From Chitinophagaceae bacterium (lineage in GTDB: Bacteria; Bacteroidota; Bacteroidia; Chitinophagales; Chitinophagaceae): 64,000 bases of DNA. The notes under the pieces were generated by a model that made no database searches, was not told the origin of the DNA, and was given only the letters and a program-made list of their open reading frames with translations. The first letter of the stretch is position 1. Every line of letters begins with the position of its first letter. Both the position numbers and the translations under genes were made by a program. The DNA is taken from contig JAEUVB010000012.1 in NCBI GenBank assembly GCA_016786845.1, forward strand, positions 124,001 to 188,000, given 5' to 3'. Below, in pieces: positions 28,065 to 38,210 of the stretch.

Positions 28065-30539
28065 ATGAAGAAAATCCTAATGCTTCTGATGCTGATTGCA
28101 CCTGTTTTGAGTTTTGCACAAATCGGTTCAGGGACTTCCAACACCGGTGGAAATAATCAGAATAATTCCGGCGGTAATAATCAAAATAATAGCGGCGGCA
28201 ATTCTAGCCCCTATTATACCAACCCCTACAACCAAAATCCATATTCAAACCCCTATATGGATCAGAATCAAAATAACCAAAATCAAAATTTTTTCAACAA
28301 TCAAAATAACCAAAATAATCCACAAGGCAATAATCCTTCGAATCCACCGGTCAATCCAAATCAGCCTAATCAGCCTTTAAATTTTCAGGACCTGAATAAA
28401 ATGCGCAACAACGCGCAGGACCAAAGGATGTTAGAAATGTATAAAAATGATCCTGACTACATAAAATACATGAATGCTGATCCTCAAATCATTATTGAGG
28501 ATACCAATAAAACTTCAGAATATAAAGATTCACTTGACAATGCTAAAAAAGCCAAACGCAAAGTATTTGGCTCGGATTTTTTCTCAAATAATGTTTTCGA
28601 CCTTTCGGATAGGGCCCCCTCTTCCCCTCCGGTTGATTACCGACTTGGGCCGGGTGATGAATTAATCGTATCCATTTGGGGAAACTCCGAATACCAGAAC
28701 AATTACACCATTGGAAAGGATGGTGCTATTTTCCCGCGATTAGTGGGTAAGGTATATGTACAAGGGATGACCCTGGAAGAAGCAACCCGCATGATTTCCA
28801 ACCGATTCCGAAAAGTGATAGCTGCCAATTCATCAGTGGATGTCCAAATGGGTAAGGCCAGAACAATCCGAGTAACCGTTTTGGGTGAGGTAAAAAAACA
28901 AGGCACCTATACCATCTCGGCATTTAATACAGCGCTCAATGCCTTGTACAGAGCCGGCGGCGTGACCGATATTGGAAATATGCGCCGAATAGAGATTAAA
29001 CGGGACGGACGTACCGTAGATATCATTGACCTGTATCAATATCTTCAAAAAAACAAACAAGCTGAAGAAGTTTATCTTGAGGACAATGACTTTATTTATG
29101 TCGATGTTTTTGAAAAATTGGTCAAGGCAGAAGGCAATTTCAAACGCCCGATGTATTACCAGATGAAAAATGATGAAGGACTCCGGGACTTAATCCAACT
29201 TTCCGGCGGGGCTTCTTCCAATGCAAGAAATTCACTCATTCATATCAAAACCATAGTGAATGAAGAAGAAAAATATATTGATATCCCCGGACAACAATAC
29301 TTCGATGAAAATAGCATGGATGATTTGGTATTAAATGATGGCGACGTGGTAACCTTCAAAAGTATTAATGACGGACTTAAAAATATTGTAACCATTGAGG
29401 GCGATGTAAATTATCCGGACGAGTATGAGGTAAAATTTGGCGATAAAATTTCCAAAGTTTTACAAAGAGCCGGCGGACTCAGTCCTTCTGCTTATCAAGC
29501 TCGTGTGTTTGTTTTCCGGGGATCTAACAGTGTTGAATCCAATGCCATTAAAGTAAATTTACTTTCACTTGCAGAACATCCCGAAGATGATATTGCTATT
29601 ATGCCGGGCGATCGCATTAAAGTATTATCCAATAAAGACTTTGAACAGTCTTATCATATTCAAGTGATTGGCTATGTGAGAAAACCGGGCAAGATTCCAT
29701 ATTATAAAAACATGCGCTTAAAGGATTTGCTTCTTCTTTCAGGAGGGTTAAAACTCGAAGCAGAAAATGGACGTATTGAAATTTCGAATATTGTCGATAC
29801 ATTTTCAAAGTATTCCATCAACAGTAGTAAAAGCAATGTAAAGATCATCTCCATCAATGCCAATCTTGAATTAGACCAAGCCTCTGAAGAAATTATTATC
29901 AACCCTATGGACCGTGTATATATCAGAAGAAAAACCGAATTCCTCAGTCAGGAAAAAGTAATCGTCATGGGGGAGGTAGCCTATCCGGGCGAATATGTTT
30001 TAGTGGAAAAGAATGAAAGACTCAGCTCAGTAATTACTCGCTGTGGCGGAGTTCTGCCTTCATCGTACGCAGAAGGCTCCAAACTGATTCGTTCTAAAAT
30101 TGGTCCGATTGTCATTGATTTGCCTTTGGCGATATCTAAAACCGGATCCAAATATGATGTGGTACTGAAAGATAGTGATATTCTTATCATTCCGTCTATC
30201 AATGATATTGTTTCTATTCGCGGAGAAGTTCAGTCCTCCGTTAATATTAAATTCGACCGAAGCAATAATGATCTCTTATACTATATTGGTGCTTCAGGGG
30301 GATTTGGAGAACGACCCTGGAAAAACAGGATTAATGTGCGTTATCAAAATGGCCGGATCAAAAACACTAAAAATTTTCTGTTTGTACGTGTCTATCCTAA
30401 AATCAAAGAAGGATCTACCATTACAGTACCAACAAAACCAAAAAAAGAGAATACCACTAAATTTTCAGAGGTCTTTTCCTATAGCTTGTCGGCCTTAACG
30501 ACATTGGCTACATTGCTACTATTATCTAAAAATCTATAA
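28065..30539 (+). CDS. Polysaccharide export protein with multiple SLBB domains (Wza-like)
   Basis: I chose the ATG at 28065 because it begins a clean signal peptide (KKILMLLMLIAPVLSFAQ); a TTG at 28047 and an ATG at 28056 are alternatives. After the signal peptide come about 80 residues very rich in Asn, Gln and Pro. The Poly_export domain follows (RLGPGDELIVSIWGNSEY), then about six SLBB-type repeats, recognisable by starts like VLGEVKKQGTY, VEGDVNYPDEY, VIGYVRKPGKI and VMGEVAYPGEY. A C-terminal hydrophobic segment (LSALTTLATLLLL) could be a membrane anchor. Wza-type proteins form the outer-membrane channel for capsule or exopolysaccharide. The Wzz-like gene starts 8 bp later. Confidence 0.88.
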   Translation: MKKILMLLMLIAPVLSFAQIGSGTSNTGGNNQNNSGGNNQNNSGGNSSPYYTNPYNQNPYSNPYMDQNQNNQNQNFFNNQNNQNNPQGNNPSNPPVNPNQPNQPLNFQDLNKMRNNAQDQRMLEMYKNDPDYIKYMNADPQIIIEDTNKTSEYKDSLDNAKKAKRKVFGSDFFSNNVFDLSDRAPSSPPVDYRLGPGDELIVSIWGNSEYQNNYTIGKDGAIFPRLVGKVYVQGMTLEEATRMISNRFRKVIAANSSVDVQMGKARTIRVTVLGEVKKQGTYTISAFNTALNALYRAGGVTDIGNMRRIEIKRDGRTVDIIDLYQYLQKNKQAEEVYLEDNDFIYVDVFEKLVKAEGNFKRPMYYQMKNDEGLRDLIQLSGGASSNARNSLIHIKTIVNEEEKYIDIPGQQYFDENSMDDLVLNDGDVVTFKSINDGLKNIVTIEGDVNYPDEYEVKFGDKISKVLQRAGGLSPSAYQARVFVFRGSNSVESNAIKVNLLSLAEHPEDDIAIMPGDRIKVLSNKDFEQSYHIQVIGYVRKPGKIPYYKNMRLKDLLLLSGGLKLEAENGRIEISNIVDTFSKYSINSSKSNVKIISINANLELDQASEEIIINPMDRVYIRRKTEFLSQEKVIVMGEVAYPGEYVLVEKNERLSSVITRCGGVLPSSYAEGSKLIRSKIGPIVIDLPLAISKTGSKYDVVLKDSDILIIPSINDIVSIRGEVQSSVNIKFDRSNNDLLYYIGASGGFGERPWKNRINVRYQNGRIKNTKNFLFVRVYPKIKEGSTITVPTKPKKENTTKFSEVFSYSLSALTTLATLLLLSKNL

Positions 30540-30547
30540 TCCTCAAC

Positions 30548-31537
30548 GTGTCAAATTCGCTAAGCACCCTCAGGGAAATCCAATCCACGCTCAAATCCAA
30601 GCGGATTATACTGATTGTTTTATCAGTATTTATCGCAGGAATTGCTGCGCTCATCACCCGTAGCTTTAAAGCGGAATATGAAACTTATTCTAAAATATTC
30701 CCACTGTCTATTAATAAAGTAGGCGGCAGCAGCCCGATGGATGCCATTAAATCTCAATTTGGCATTTCCGATAAAACGGATTATGATAAAATATACAACA
30801 TCAAAGAACTGGTCACGAGTAAAACTATCTCACTTTCTGTTGTAAAATATCCAAGTAAGGTAAAAAAATACAGAACCATTGCGCATTGGATCATTGCTGA
30901 CTATAATGACAACTTGCCAATTTGGAAAAAGAAAATCAAATACAAAACAGCGGACACTGCCAATATCTATCAGGATGCAGCCGACATGATGGTTAAAAAC
31001 ACAACCATTGAAAGTGACTCCAAAACCGGCTTCACTCAAGTGAAGACCAAAGCACATGTAAAGGAACTGGCCTATACAATCAACAAAACCATTCTTACCG
31101 AAATATCTGCGTATTATATCAAGTTAGTAACCGAAAAACCACGAACTGACTTATATAAAATCAGCCTGATCCGTGATTCGTTGAAAGAAGAGTTATACGC
31201 TGTTGAGCGGGCGATTGCCGGATTTCAGGATGCCAATCAGCTGTCTATAAAATATTCGAATAATATCCCTCAGGCCAAACTGATGCGGGCACGTGCCGAA
31301 ATTGAACAATTGTATGCTACCGCCACTACCTCTTATCAGAATGCTCGATTCAAACTCCTGTCTGAAAGTCCCATTTTTCAGATATTAGACCAACCCGGCG
31401 AACCCTACGATATGCAGAAACCATCAACTAAAAAAATGGCCATTCTTGCTTTGATATTATCCTATGTAGTTTTGGCTATTTTCTTTTGCCGTAAAATATT
31501 TGGCAGGATGATTATGGAAGAATTATCGCATTCATAA
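30548..31537 (+). CDS. Wzz-like chain-length determinant (polysaccharide co-polymerase)
   Basis: A 329-residue inner-membrane protein starting with GTG at 30548. One transmembrane helix lies near 20-40 (IILIVLSVFIAGIAALI) and another near 297-315 (MAILALILSYVVLAIFF), flanking a periplasmic domain with a helical region (RDSLKEELYAVERAIAGFQ). This two-helix layout is typical of Wzz. There is no fused tyrosine-kinase domain. It is paired with the Wza-like gene 8 bp upstream, so the two probably form an export and length-control unit. No glycosyltransferase, flippase or polymerase gene is adjacent. Confidence 0.8.
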   Translation: MSNSLSTLREIQSTLKSKRIILIVLSVFIAGIAALITRSFKAEYETYSKIFPLSINKVGGSSPMDAIKSQFGISDKTDYDKIYNIKELVTSKTISLSVVKYPSKVKKYRTIAHWIIADYNDNLPIWKKKIKYKTADTANIYQDAADMMVKNTTIESDSKTGFTQVKTKAHVKELAYTINKTILTEISAYYIKLVTEKPRTDLYKISLIRDSLKEELYAVERAIAGFQDANQLSIKYSNNIPQAKLMRARAEIEQLYATATTSYQNARFKLLSESPIFQILDQPGEPYDMQKPSTKKMAILALILSYVVLAIFFCRKIFGRMIMEELSHS

Positions 31538-31651
31538 ACAAAGAACCCTAGCATAAATAACACCTATCCCAAGAATCCAATGATTTTTGTTCTCGTAATT
31601 TCAATCTTCTCTTGAATAGCAACGCCAATCGCAGCAAATTCACGAGACCAT

Positions 31652-32959
31652 TTAGCTATATCGAATCCATTTAAACACTTCACGCCAGGTCACTTTTTTA
31701 CCATAAAGTAAAATTCCGGTTCGATATATTTTCGCACTCAACCATGTCATCAAAATAAATCCGGCAATCAATAAGATCATTGATAAAGCTAGCTGCCAAC
31801 CCGGTACACCATAAGGAATTCTCGACAACATCACGATAGGAGAAGTCAAAGGAAACAAGCTTCCGAATACCGCTAAAGAACTATTTGGATCTTTCGCCGT
31901 AGAGGCCATAATAATAAATCCAAAAATGATCGGCATGGTTATGGGTATGGTTAGTTGCTGAGCTTCCTGAGGATCCTCATTGACCAGACTACCCACGGCA
32001 GCAAACATAGAAGCGTATAGCAAATAACCTCCAAGGAAGTAAAATAAAAAGCAACAAATAATCAGCGTCCAGTTTTGATCAAGGATGGCATGATAGAAAG
32101 ACAGGGATGGGTTTTCGGCCATGGCTTGTACCGACTCCATATCCGGTGACAGGGCCATGCCCACTTGCATTGGTTCCCGTAAATCGGAAATGAGCAAGGG
32201 CAACAAAAGTTGCAGGCTCAACATAAGTATCATCCAAAGCAAAAATTGAGTCAAACCTACAAATGCAATACCGATGATTTTACCCATCATCAACTGAAAA
32301 GGCTTGACACTGCTCACAATCACTTCCGCAATACGATTGGTTTTTTCTTCCATTACTCCGCGCATCACCCCGGCTCCATAAATAAAGATGATCATATAAA
32401 TGAGGAACCCCATGGCATAACCAATGGCTGAAGCGATTTCCGAATGCGTTTCTTTATTATTCTTTAAATCAAAACTCTTGATACTGATCTCGCTCGCATT
32501 GATACTATCGATACTGGCTTTATTGATACCCGCATCCTGCATTTGCTTGATTTGATAGATGGAGGTCAATTCACCACCAATAAATTCTTTCACACTTAAG
32601 CTTGCACTTCCTTCTTTATACAGGATCACACTGTCCGGATGATTTCCTTTGAACGGGAATATTCGGACCAAAATATCAGCGTCCATTCGCTTCATTAAAT
32701 CTACATTGCTTTCCCCTTTCGCGAATTGTGTGTATCTAAACTGATAATCCTTGTTCACAGTATCAAGTTTGTTGATAAAGTAACCCGATTCATCGACCAC
32801 CGCAATGGTTTGACTTTCCTCGCTTCTTGCAGCTAAAAAGATCATAGAAAATATCAACCCAAACATCAACAAAGGAATGAGTAAGGTCGTCACTAAGAAT
32901 GAACGCTTTCTAACTCGGGTCAGGTATTCGCGTTTAATGATAAGCCAAATTTTATGCAT
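31652..32959 (-). CDS. ABC-2 type transporter permease (NatB-like)
   Basis: A 435-residue permease. It begins with IIKREYLTRVRKRSFLVTTL, typical of NatB/ABC-2 exporters, then a first helix, a large extracytoplasmic domain (about 45-180), and five or six helices to the C-terminus. The helix with GVMEEKTNRIAEVIVSSVKP carries the conserved cytoplasmic coupling segment. Substrate is unknown; NatAB-type systems export sodium or drugs in some bacteria. It lies 14 bp downstream of its ATPase. Confidence 0.88.
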   Translation of the reverse strand: MHKIWLIIKREYLTRVRKRSFLVTTLLIPLLMFGLIFSMIFLAARSEESQTIAVVDESGYFINKLDTVNKDYQFRYTQFAKGESNVDLMKRMDADILVRIFPFKGNHPDSVILYKEGSASLSVKEFIGGELTSIYQIKQMQDAGINKASIDSINASEISIKSFDLKNNKETHSEIASAIGYAMGFLIYMIIFIYGAGVMRGVMEEKTNRIAEVIVSSVKPFQLMMGKIIGIAFVGLTQFLLWMILMLSLQLLLPLLISDLREPMQVGMALSPDMESVQAMAENPSLSFYHAILDQNWTLIICCFLFYFLGGYLLYASMFAAVGSLVNEDPQEAQQLTIPITMPIIFGFIIMASTAKDPNSSLAVFGSLFPLTSPIVMLSRIPYGVPGWQLALSMILLIAGFILMTWLSAKIYRTGILLYGKKVTWREVFKWIRYS

Positions 32960-32973
32960 AGGATCGTCGTGTT

Positions 32974-33882
32974 TTATTTTGTATCAAAAATTCGTGCAGC
33001 CTCGCCTTCTACTTGTCGAATAAATATTTGATTGAGGGTAGGCAATATCTCATGAAAACTTCGGATGGGCAATCGTTGATCTAGACAATATTGTAATAAG
33101 CCCCTCGACTCATCTTCCGATTGAAATTTATAAGTGTATTGATTTCCCTCCCGTTGGAGATATTGCGCTGCGGCATATTGTATTTCGCCATCTACCTGAA
33201 GCTGATAAAGATTCTCCTTAAAACGCTGTTTGATTTCGGATACAGCTCCACCTAAAACTACTTTCCCCTGATGGATCAAAGCAATCTCTTCGCAAATCTC
33301 TTCCACCTGTTCCATCCGATGCGTGGAAAATATAATGGTGGTACCCTTATTGGCCAGCTCGTGAATTTCATCTTTGATCACCTCGCTGTTCACCGGGTCT
33401 AAACCGCTGAATGGTTCATCAAGGATCAACAGTTTGGGATGATGTACCACCGTAGTGACGAATTGCAATTTCTGCGACATCCCTTTACTCAAATCTTCCA
33501 CTTTTTTATTCCACCAGGAATGCATGTCCAGTTTGTTAAACCAATATCGAATATTCTCCAATGCTTCCGTCTTACTTAACCCCTTCAACTGCGCCAGGTA
33601 TAATGCCTGTTCACCAATTTTCATTTTCTTATACAAGCCTCTTTCTTCCGGCATGTATCCGATATGACGACTATGTTTATCTAACACAAAATCTTCTCCG
33701 TCAAAGAGTATCTTTCCTTCATCCGGCATGGTAATACCGGTCACCATTCTCAATAAACTCGACTTGCCTGCACCATTGGGGCCCAGCAATCCGAAAATGC
33801 TGCCTTTACGAACCCGCAGACTGACATCATCCACTGCTTTTTGCGTGGCATAATACTTTTTTAAATGTTGAATATCGAGCAT
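32974..33882 (-). CDS. ABC transporter ATP-binding protein (NatA-like)
   Basis: A 302-residue ATPase. The Walker A motif GPNGAGKS is at residues 34-41, the signature LSKGMSQ starts at 131, and Walker B LLILDEP at 151, with the switch histidine in FSTHRMEQ. The signature has Lys-Gly rather than the usual LSGG, as in many NatA-like proteins. It couples ATP hydrolysis to the adjacent permease. It is the first gene of the two-gene operon, with a -7 box at 33936-33943. Confidence 0.92.
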   Translation of the reverse strand: MLDIQHLKKYYATQKAVDDVSLRVRKGSIFGLLGPNGAGKSSLLRMVTGITMPDEGKILFDGEDFVLDKHSRHIGYMPEERGLYKKMKIGEQALYLAQLKGLSKTEALENIRYWFNKLDMHSWWNKKVEDLSKGMSQKLQFVTTVVHHPKLLILDEPFSGLDPVNSEVIKDEIHELANKGTTIIFSTHRMEQVEEICEEIALIHQGKVVLGGAVSEIKQRFKENLYQLQVDGEIQYAAAQYLQREGNQYTYKFQSEDESRGLLQYCLDQRLPIRSFHEILPTLNQIFIRQVEGEAARIFDTK

Positions 33883-33935
33883 GTTCTATCGTTTGAAATC
33901 CATCACGAAACAGAAAATCATTGACCGTTTCAATT

Positions 33936-33943
33936 CAAAGATA
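33936..33943 (-). promoter_or_regulatory. -7 box TATCTTTG for the ABC exporter operon
   Basis: On the minus strand this reads TATCTTTG, an exact TAnnTTTG match, 53 bases upstream of the ATPase start codon. Confidence 0.45.
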
Positions 33944-34000
33944 AGGAGTGTAAGGAAATTGGAATATTAATTTGATGAATGGTCTGTTCAGGTGATGATC

Positions 34001-34936
34001 TCAACCAATCAATGCTGCCGCTCCGGTTATAGCGGCGTCACTTTCTTTTAACTCCGATGCCAGCAATTTTATTTTGCCCTGGTAGAGGTTGAGTAAATTC
34101 TCTTCCATCGCCCGACGAGTCGGCTCAAAAATTAATTCTCCGGCCTTCGCCAAACCGCCAAACAAGATAATGGCTTCAGGACTGGTGATGGCTACCGCAT
34201 CGGCTAAAGTTTGCCCCAGTATTTGACCGGTATATTCAAACACGTCCTTGGCCAAAGTATCCCCGGCAAGGGCAGCATCAAAAATAAGTTTTGAATCAAG
34301 CGACTGATGTTGATGAAGTAGACTCTGAGTATCCGAGGCCAACATTTCGATGGCGGTCTTTACGACTCCGGTCGCAGAGGTATAGGCTTCCAAACACCCC
34401 TTACGTCCACACCCGCAGGCGCGCCCATTTCTTACGGCATTCACATGCCCTAATTCACCCGCAAATCCATCATGACCATAAATCAAATTTCCATTGGCAA
34501 TAAATCCACTGCCCACACCGGTGCCTAATGTCACCATGATAAAATCTTTCATGCCCCGGGCCGCACCATACATCATTTCACCCATTGCAGCGGCATTGGC
34601 ATCGTTGGTGACCTTTACCGGAAGTTTGAATTGTTCTTCGATCAACCGGCCTATGGGTATGATGCCCCGCCATTCCATATTGGGGGCATGTTCTATAGTT
34701 CCTTGATAATAGTTTGCGCTCGGAGCCCCTACCCCTATTCCTTTGACCTGCGATAAGTAATCCTGCGATATCGTGAGCTGCACGGATTGATACAAAGCCG
34801 TCACATAATCTTCGGGTTGAGCATACCCCTTGGTAGGCATTTCGCCTTGTTCCAAAATCACCCCTTCTTCATTCACTACACCAAAGGCCGTATTGGTACC
34901 TCCGATATCAATGCCCAGCGTCAACATTTGCATCAT
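34001..34936 (-). CDS. ROK family glucokinase
   Basis: A 311-residue sugar kinase that phosphorylates glucose or a related hexose at the expense of ATP. The phosphate-1 loop is LGIDIGGTNTAFGVV, the phosphate-2 loop is VTLGTGVGSGFIANG, and the zinc-binding ROK signature is CGCGRKGCLEAY with the upstream histidine in GELGHVN. The start could also be at 34927 (MLTLG), which fits homologues better. It overlaps the end of the upstream sugar transporter by about 20-29 bp, so the two form an operon for uptake and phosphorylation. Confidence 0.92.
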   Translation of the reverse strand: MMQMLTLGIDIGGTNTAFGVVNEEGVILEQGEMPTKGYAQPEDYVTALYQSVQLTISQDYLSQVKGIGVGAPSANYYQGTIEHAPNMEWRGIIPIGRLIEEQFKLPVKVTNDANAAAMGEMMYGAARGMKDFIMVTLGTGVGSGFIANGNLIYGHDGFAGELGHVNAVRNGRACGCGRKGCLEAYTSATGVVKTAIEMLASDTQSLLHQHQSLDSKLIFDAALAGDTLAKDVFEYTGQILGQTLADAVAITSPEAIILFGGLAKAGELIFEPTRRAMEENLLNLYQGKIKLLASELKESDAAITGAAALIG

Positions 34937-36587
34937 AGTCTATTCCTTGTTTTTGTAATATACGCTTCACCGCAAAGGCAAATAAAGCCAGATAAGCAAA
35001 GCACAAAACAGTGATCCAGTAAGAAGTATGAATACCCGTACCGGCTTCCGAAGATCCGCTTTGAATCAGGTCGGAAAGTTTGCCTTGTATGGGCGGAATG
35101 ATTGCACCACCCAGGATCATCATGATCAAAAATCCTGAACCTTGTGTGGTATACTTTCCTAATCCTGCCGTAGAGAGCGAGAAAATACAAGGCCACATCA
35201 CGCTGCAGAAAAGCCCGCCGCTGAGAAAGGCATAGGTTGCCATCGTTCCTTCTGTAAAAATGCCAAGAACCATAGCCCCCATGCCCAATACACTGAATAC
35301 AAATAATGTACGAGCCGGTTTGTCCTGGGTAATATAAAATGCACCGACCAAAATCAATACACAAATCACATACCAGTACAAAGGCGACATATCGCTTTGC
35401 GCAATGCTATTGATAAGAATGATGACGCCAAAAGCAATCAAAGGAACGACCAACAATAAAATATTCTTCATGGTCCGTTCGGGACGAAACACATTGATGG
35501 CTCCGGCCCAACGACCAATCATCAGGCTTCCCCAATACATCGATACATAAGGAGCGGCCTCTGAAGATTCGAATCCACCGAAGGCAGGTTGCTTGAGCAA
35601 TTCACTGAGATTACTGCCGATCGCCACCTCAACGCCTACATAGATGAAGATAGCCAGCATACCCAATACCAACTGCGGGTATTTCATGGCTCCCCATCCT
35701 TCATTGTTGTTGCGGGCCACAAAATAAGAACCTAACAAAGTGACTAAAATGATCGCCAATCCGGCAAACAACCATTTCATCCTAACCAGTTCCAAAGCCT
35801 TCTTTGCTACATCATCCACCGGATTTTCCTTATAGGTATTGAAAACAAATCCGAAAACGACGAATAATAATACCGTCATAATCAACAAAGCCACTAATGC
35901 CTTATTGGCCTTTTCCGTTTTTTCGCTATCGCCACCGGAGGGTACTTTATTCGAGAAATAAAACAAGGCGGCAGCTCCGAGAAACAGCGCACAGACAAAA
36001 CCATAGAGTATACTGATCTTATCTAAACTCAAACTATTGACCTGATCATCTGCAGCTTTGGTGACCCCGAATAAAGCCAGAGCCACAATGATAGGACCGA
36101 TAAACGTTCCAAAGGAATTGATGCTACCGCCTAAGTTGATGCGATTGGCACCTGTTGCAGGATCTCCCAATGTGAGTGCAAATGGATTGGCCGCAGTCTG
36201 TTGTAAAGAAAAACCCAAAGCCACAATAAACAGACCAACCAACATTCCGGTAAACGTATTTCCATTCACCGCAAGGATCATGGATACGGCACCTAAAGCC
36301 GAAAAGCACAAGCCGTAAACAATACTCTTTTTATACCCCCATTGGGCCACGATATCGCGGCCTCCGATGGATGCATATAAAAACATTCCCAACGCTCCGA
36401 GATAATAGGCCGAGTAAAAAGCAAAATCAACCAGCTGAGATTGAAACTGATCGAGATGAAAATAATGTTTGCAAAAAGGAATGAAAACCCCGTTACCGGC
36501 TGCAATAAATCCCCAAAAGAAAAATACGGTAACCAAAGTACTCAGTGCACCATAATTAGTCGGGATACTCGTTTTTTGTTGTTCCAT
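34908..36587 (-). CDS. Sugar MFS transporter (FucP/GluP-like)
   Basis: A 559-residue membrane protein starting at the ATG at 36587 (MEQQKTSIP); an in-frame extension to 36698 looks spurious. It has about 12 or more transmembrane helices. The N-terminal half shows FFFWGFIAAGNGVFIPF and GFSLQQTAANPFALTLGDP, typical of the fucose/glucose/galactose H+ symporter group. The protein is longer than usual FucP (about 430) because of a middle region with extra helices (about 240-330). Its 3' end overlaps the glucokinase start. Proton-coupled sugar uptake is inferred. Confidence 0.85.
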   Translation of the reverse strand: MEQQKTSIPTNYGALSTLVTVFFFWGFIAAGNGVFIPFCKHYFHLDQFQSQLVDFAFYSAYYLGALGMFLYASIGGRDIVAQWGYKKSIVYGLCFSALGAVSMILAVNGNTFTGMLVGLFIVALGFSLQQTAANPFALTLGDPATGANRINLGGSINSFGTFIGPIIVALALFGVTKAADDQVNSLSLDKISILYGFVCALFLGAAALFYFSNKVPSGGDSEKTEKANKALVALLIMTVLLFVVFGFVFNTYKENPVDDVAKKALELVRMKWLFAGLAIILVTLLGSYFVARNNNEGWGAMKYPQLVLGMLAIFIYVGVEVAIGSNLSELLKQPAFGGFESSEAAPYVSMYWGSLMIGRWAGAINVFRPERTMKNILLLVVPLIAFGVIILINSIAQSDMSPLYWYVICVLILVGAFYITQDKPARTLFVFSVLGMGAMVLGIFTEGTMATYAFLSGGLFCSVMWPCIFSLSTAGLGKYTTQGSGFLIMMILGGAIIPPIQGKLSDLIQSGSSEAGTGIHTSYWITVLCFAYLALFAFAVKRILQKQGIDYDANVDAGH

Positions 36588-36805
36588 AGTGTGTAGAAAT
36601 ATAAAGTCTAAATGTATAAAAAAAACGGAAGGATAATAAGGATTGTAACTTTTTACTTCTAACTGAATTTTCCGCTTTACGGAATTGTAAAAGGACAAGC
36701 AAACATGATTCCCATAATTTATCGATTCTATAACCCATAAATACTAAAAATAAACTGACAGACCAAGTTTGAATGTAAAAAACATCTTAGAGGGTAAATT
36801 GCGCC

Positions 36806-37465
36806 ATGCGATTTTTATTCAGCTTTTGCATTTGCCTGATGGCCTTCACCAGCCCGGCACAACGATACTGGTCGTTTGAACTACATGGAGGATGGGCCGG
36901 AAATATTCCCTTGCCCTTGCGCATTCAACAAGACGGACATCCAGACATCTATTTTAAACGAGCACGATTTTCATCCGAACCTTTTGTGATGCCGGTTTAT
37001 TGGGATTGGCGTTTTTCAAAACGCATCAACCGACATTCCTTCGAGTTTGAAGCCATCCATCATAAATTGTATTTATTGAATCCTCACCCGGATATTCAGC
37101 GCTTCGGCATTTCTCATGGCTTTAATATCCTTACGCTGAATTATGCCCGATACTTTAAATATTTTATTGTACGAAATGGAATAGGGTCTGTATTAATGCA
37201 CCCGGAAAGCACGATTCGCAATTTGGAATATCCCGAAGGGCCGGGATTCGATATCAAAGGATACCGACTCAGAGGCATCGTATGGAACACCGCCGTAGCC
37301 CATCGTTTCCATTTTTTTCGCAAGCGCATGTTTCTGAATCTGGAAGCCAAGGCCACCTTTGCAAAAGCCAATGCCCCCATTGTGAATGGAGTGGCGAAAG
37401 TCAATAATATTGCGCTCCAAATGATCGGTGGATTAGGGGTAAACTTTTTGAGAACGAAGAAATAA
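36806..37465 (+). CDS. Secreted or outer-membrane protein of unknown function
   Basis: A 219-residue protein with an N-terminal signal peptide (RFLFSFCICLMAFTSPAQ). The mature part has many alternating aromatic and polar residues (FELHGGWAGNIPLPLRI, NILTLNYARYFKYFIV, NIALQMIGGLGVNFL) and ends close to an aromatic-rich strand, which suggests a small beta barrel of the outer membrane. I do not recognise the family. It stands alone, divergent from the sugar transporter. Confidence 0.65.
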   Translation: MRFLFSFCICLMAFTSPAQRYWSFELHGGWAGNIPLPLRIQQDGHPDIYFKRARFSSEPFVMPVYWDWRFSKRINRHSFEFEAIHHKLYLLNPHPDIQRFGISHGFNILTLNYARYFKYFIVRNGIGSVLMHPESTIRNLEYPEGPGFDIKGYRLRGIVWNTAVAHRFHFFRKRMFLNLEAKATFAKANAPIVNGVAKVNNIALQMIGGLGVNFLRTKK

Positions 37466-37884
37466 GAATCGAATTCACCGGCACCTTGTGATCAGCAAAT
37501 GGTCGTATTATTTTGCCCCCGAGTAAAGACGCGTTCACCTCATCTAACTTTTCGGGGACCCGTGAATCCCCTTCCGGGGCGAGCGAGCCTCGACCTGCAC
37601 GAGTGGCCCGATCATGAGCCACCTAAACAGCATGGATGAAGACCTGAGAAGGCGAATGAGCCACACTGCAGGGTAATTTATGGCAGAGAATGATCACAAT
37701 CCGTCCCTATCCGTGTTTTTAAATCGTTTAGCATAGAAACTCTAAGGCGCTTTTGATGTATAGACATTGCCGGACCACCCTATGCCCGAAGGCTCATGAT
37801 CCGGCTTCAAGTACCATCTCGAAAAAAAAAATGATCCGAGATATTAATTTTGTCTTCATGACGTTTAAATCCAAAATAAACTAA
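37466..37884. other. Gene-free stretch with a dispersed repeat element
   Basis: No convincing gene. At 37515 the phrase gcccccgagt is followed 36 bases later by ttcggggaccc (37551); the same two phrases with the same 36-base offset recur at 47755 and 47791. The CCCCGA and TCGGGG ends can pair as a hairpin. Further GC-rich segments lie at 37575-37620. A run of A (37823-37832) precedes the next gene. Confidence 0.4.
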
Positions 37885-38184
37885 ATGACCGGCCAATCCA
37901 ATCGCCCAATCAGCATCCATCGCTTCCTCATCCCACTGGCCTTTTCTGTCGTATTGACGATGTATTTGTTTTATATCGACGAAGGTTATTACGACTTCCG
38001 ATGGATGCTCCAATGGGGTAATTGGATCGCCTGCATCATTTATGTGTCTGTGATTGCCGGTCTTTTGATCTTATTCAACCAACTATTGTGGCGCAGCAAA
38101 CAAAGTCTTGCTGCCGTAAGCATGAAGTCCCTTCTTTCCACCTTCATCTTGATTGTTCTGGCGATGATGCTATTTCACAAATAA
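37885..38184 (+). CDS. Small membrane protein of unknown function
   Basis: A 99-residue protein with three predicted transmembrane helices (about residues 14-31, 44-66 and 80-97). Between them are short polar loops (YIDEGYYDFRWM and RSKQSLAAVSMKS). The family is not known to me. It is convergent with the LysR gene, 26 bp between ends, and has a typical short upstream region. Confidence 0.6.
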   Translation: MTGQSNRPISIHRFLIPLAFSVVLTMYLFYIDEGYYDFRWMLQWGNWIACIIYVSVIAGLLILFNQLLWRSKQSLAAVSMKSLLSTFILIVLAMMLFHK

Positions 38185-38210
38185 TTTCCTGAAGACTAGA
38201 TTACCCGTGC

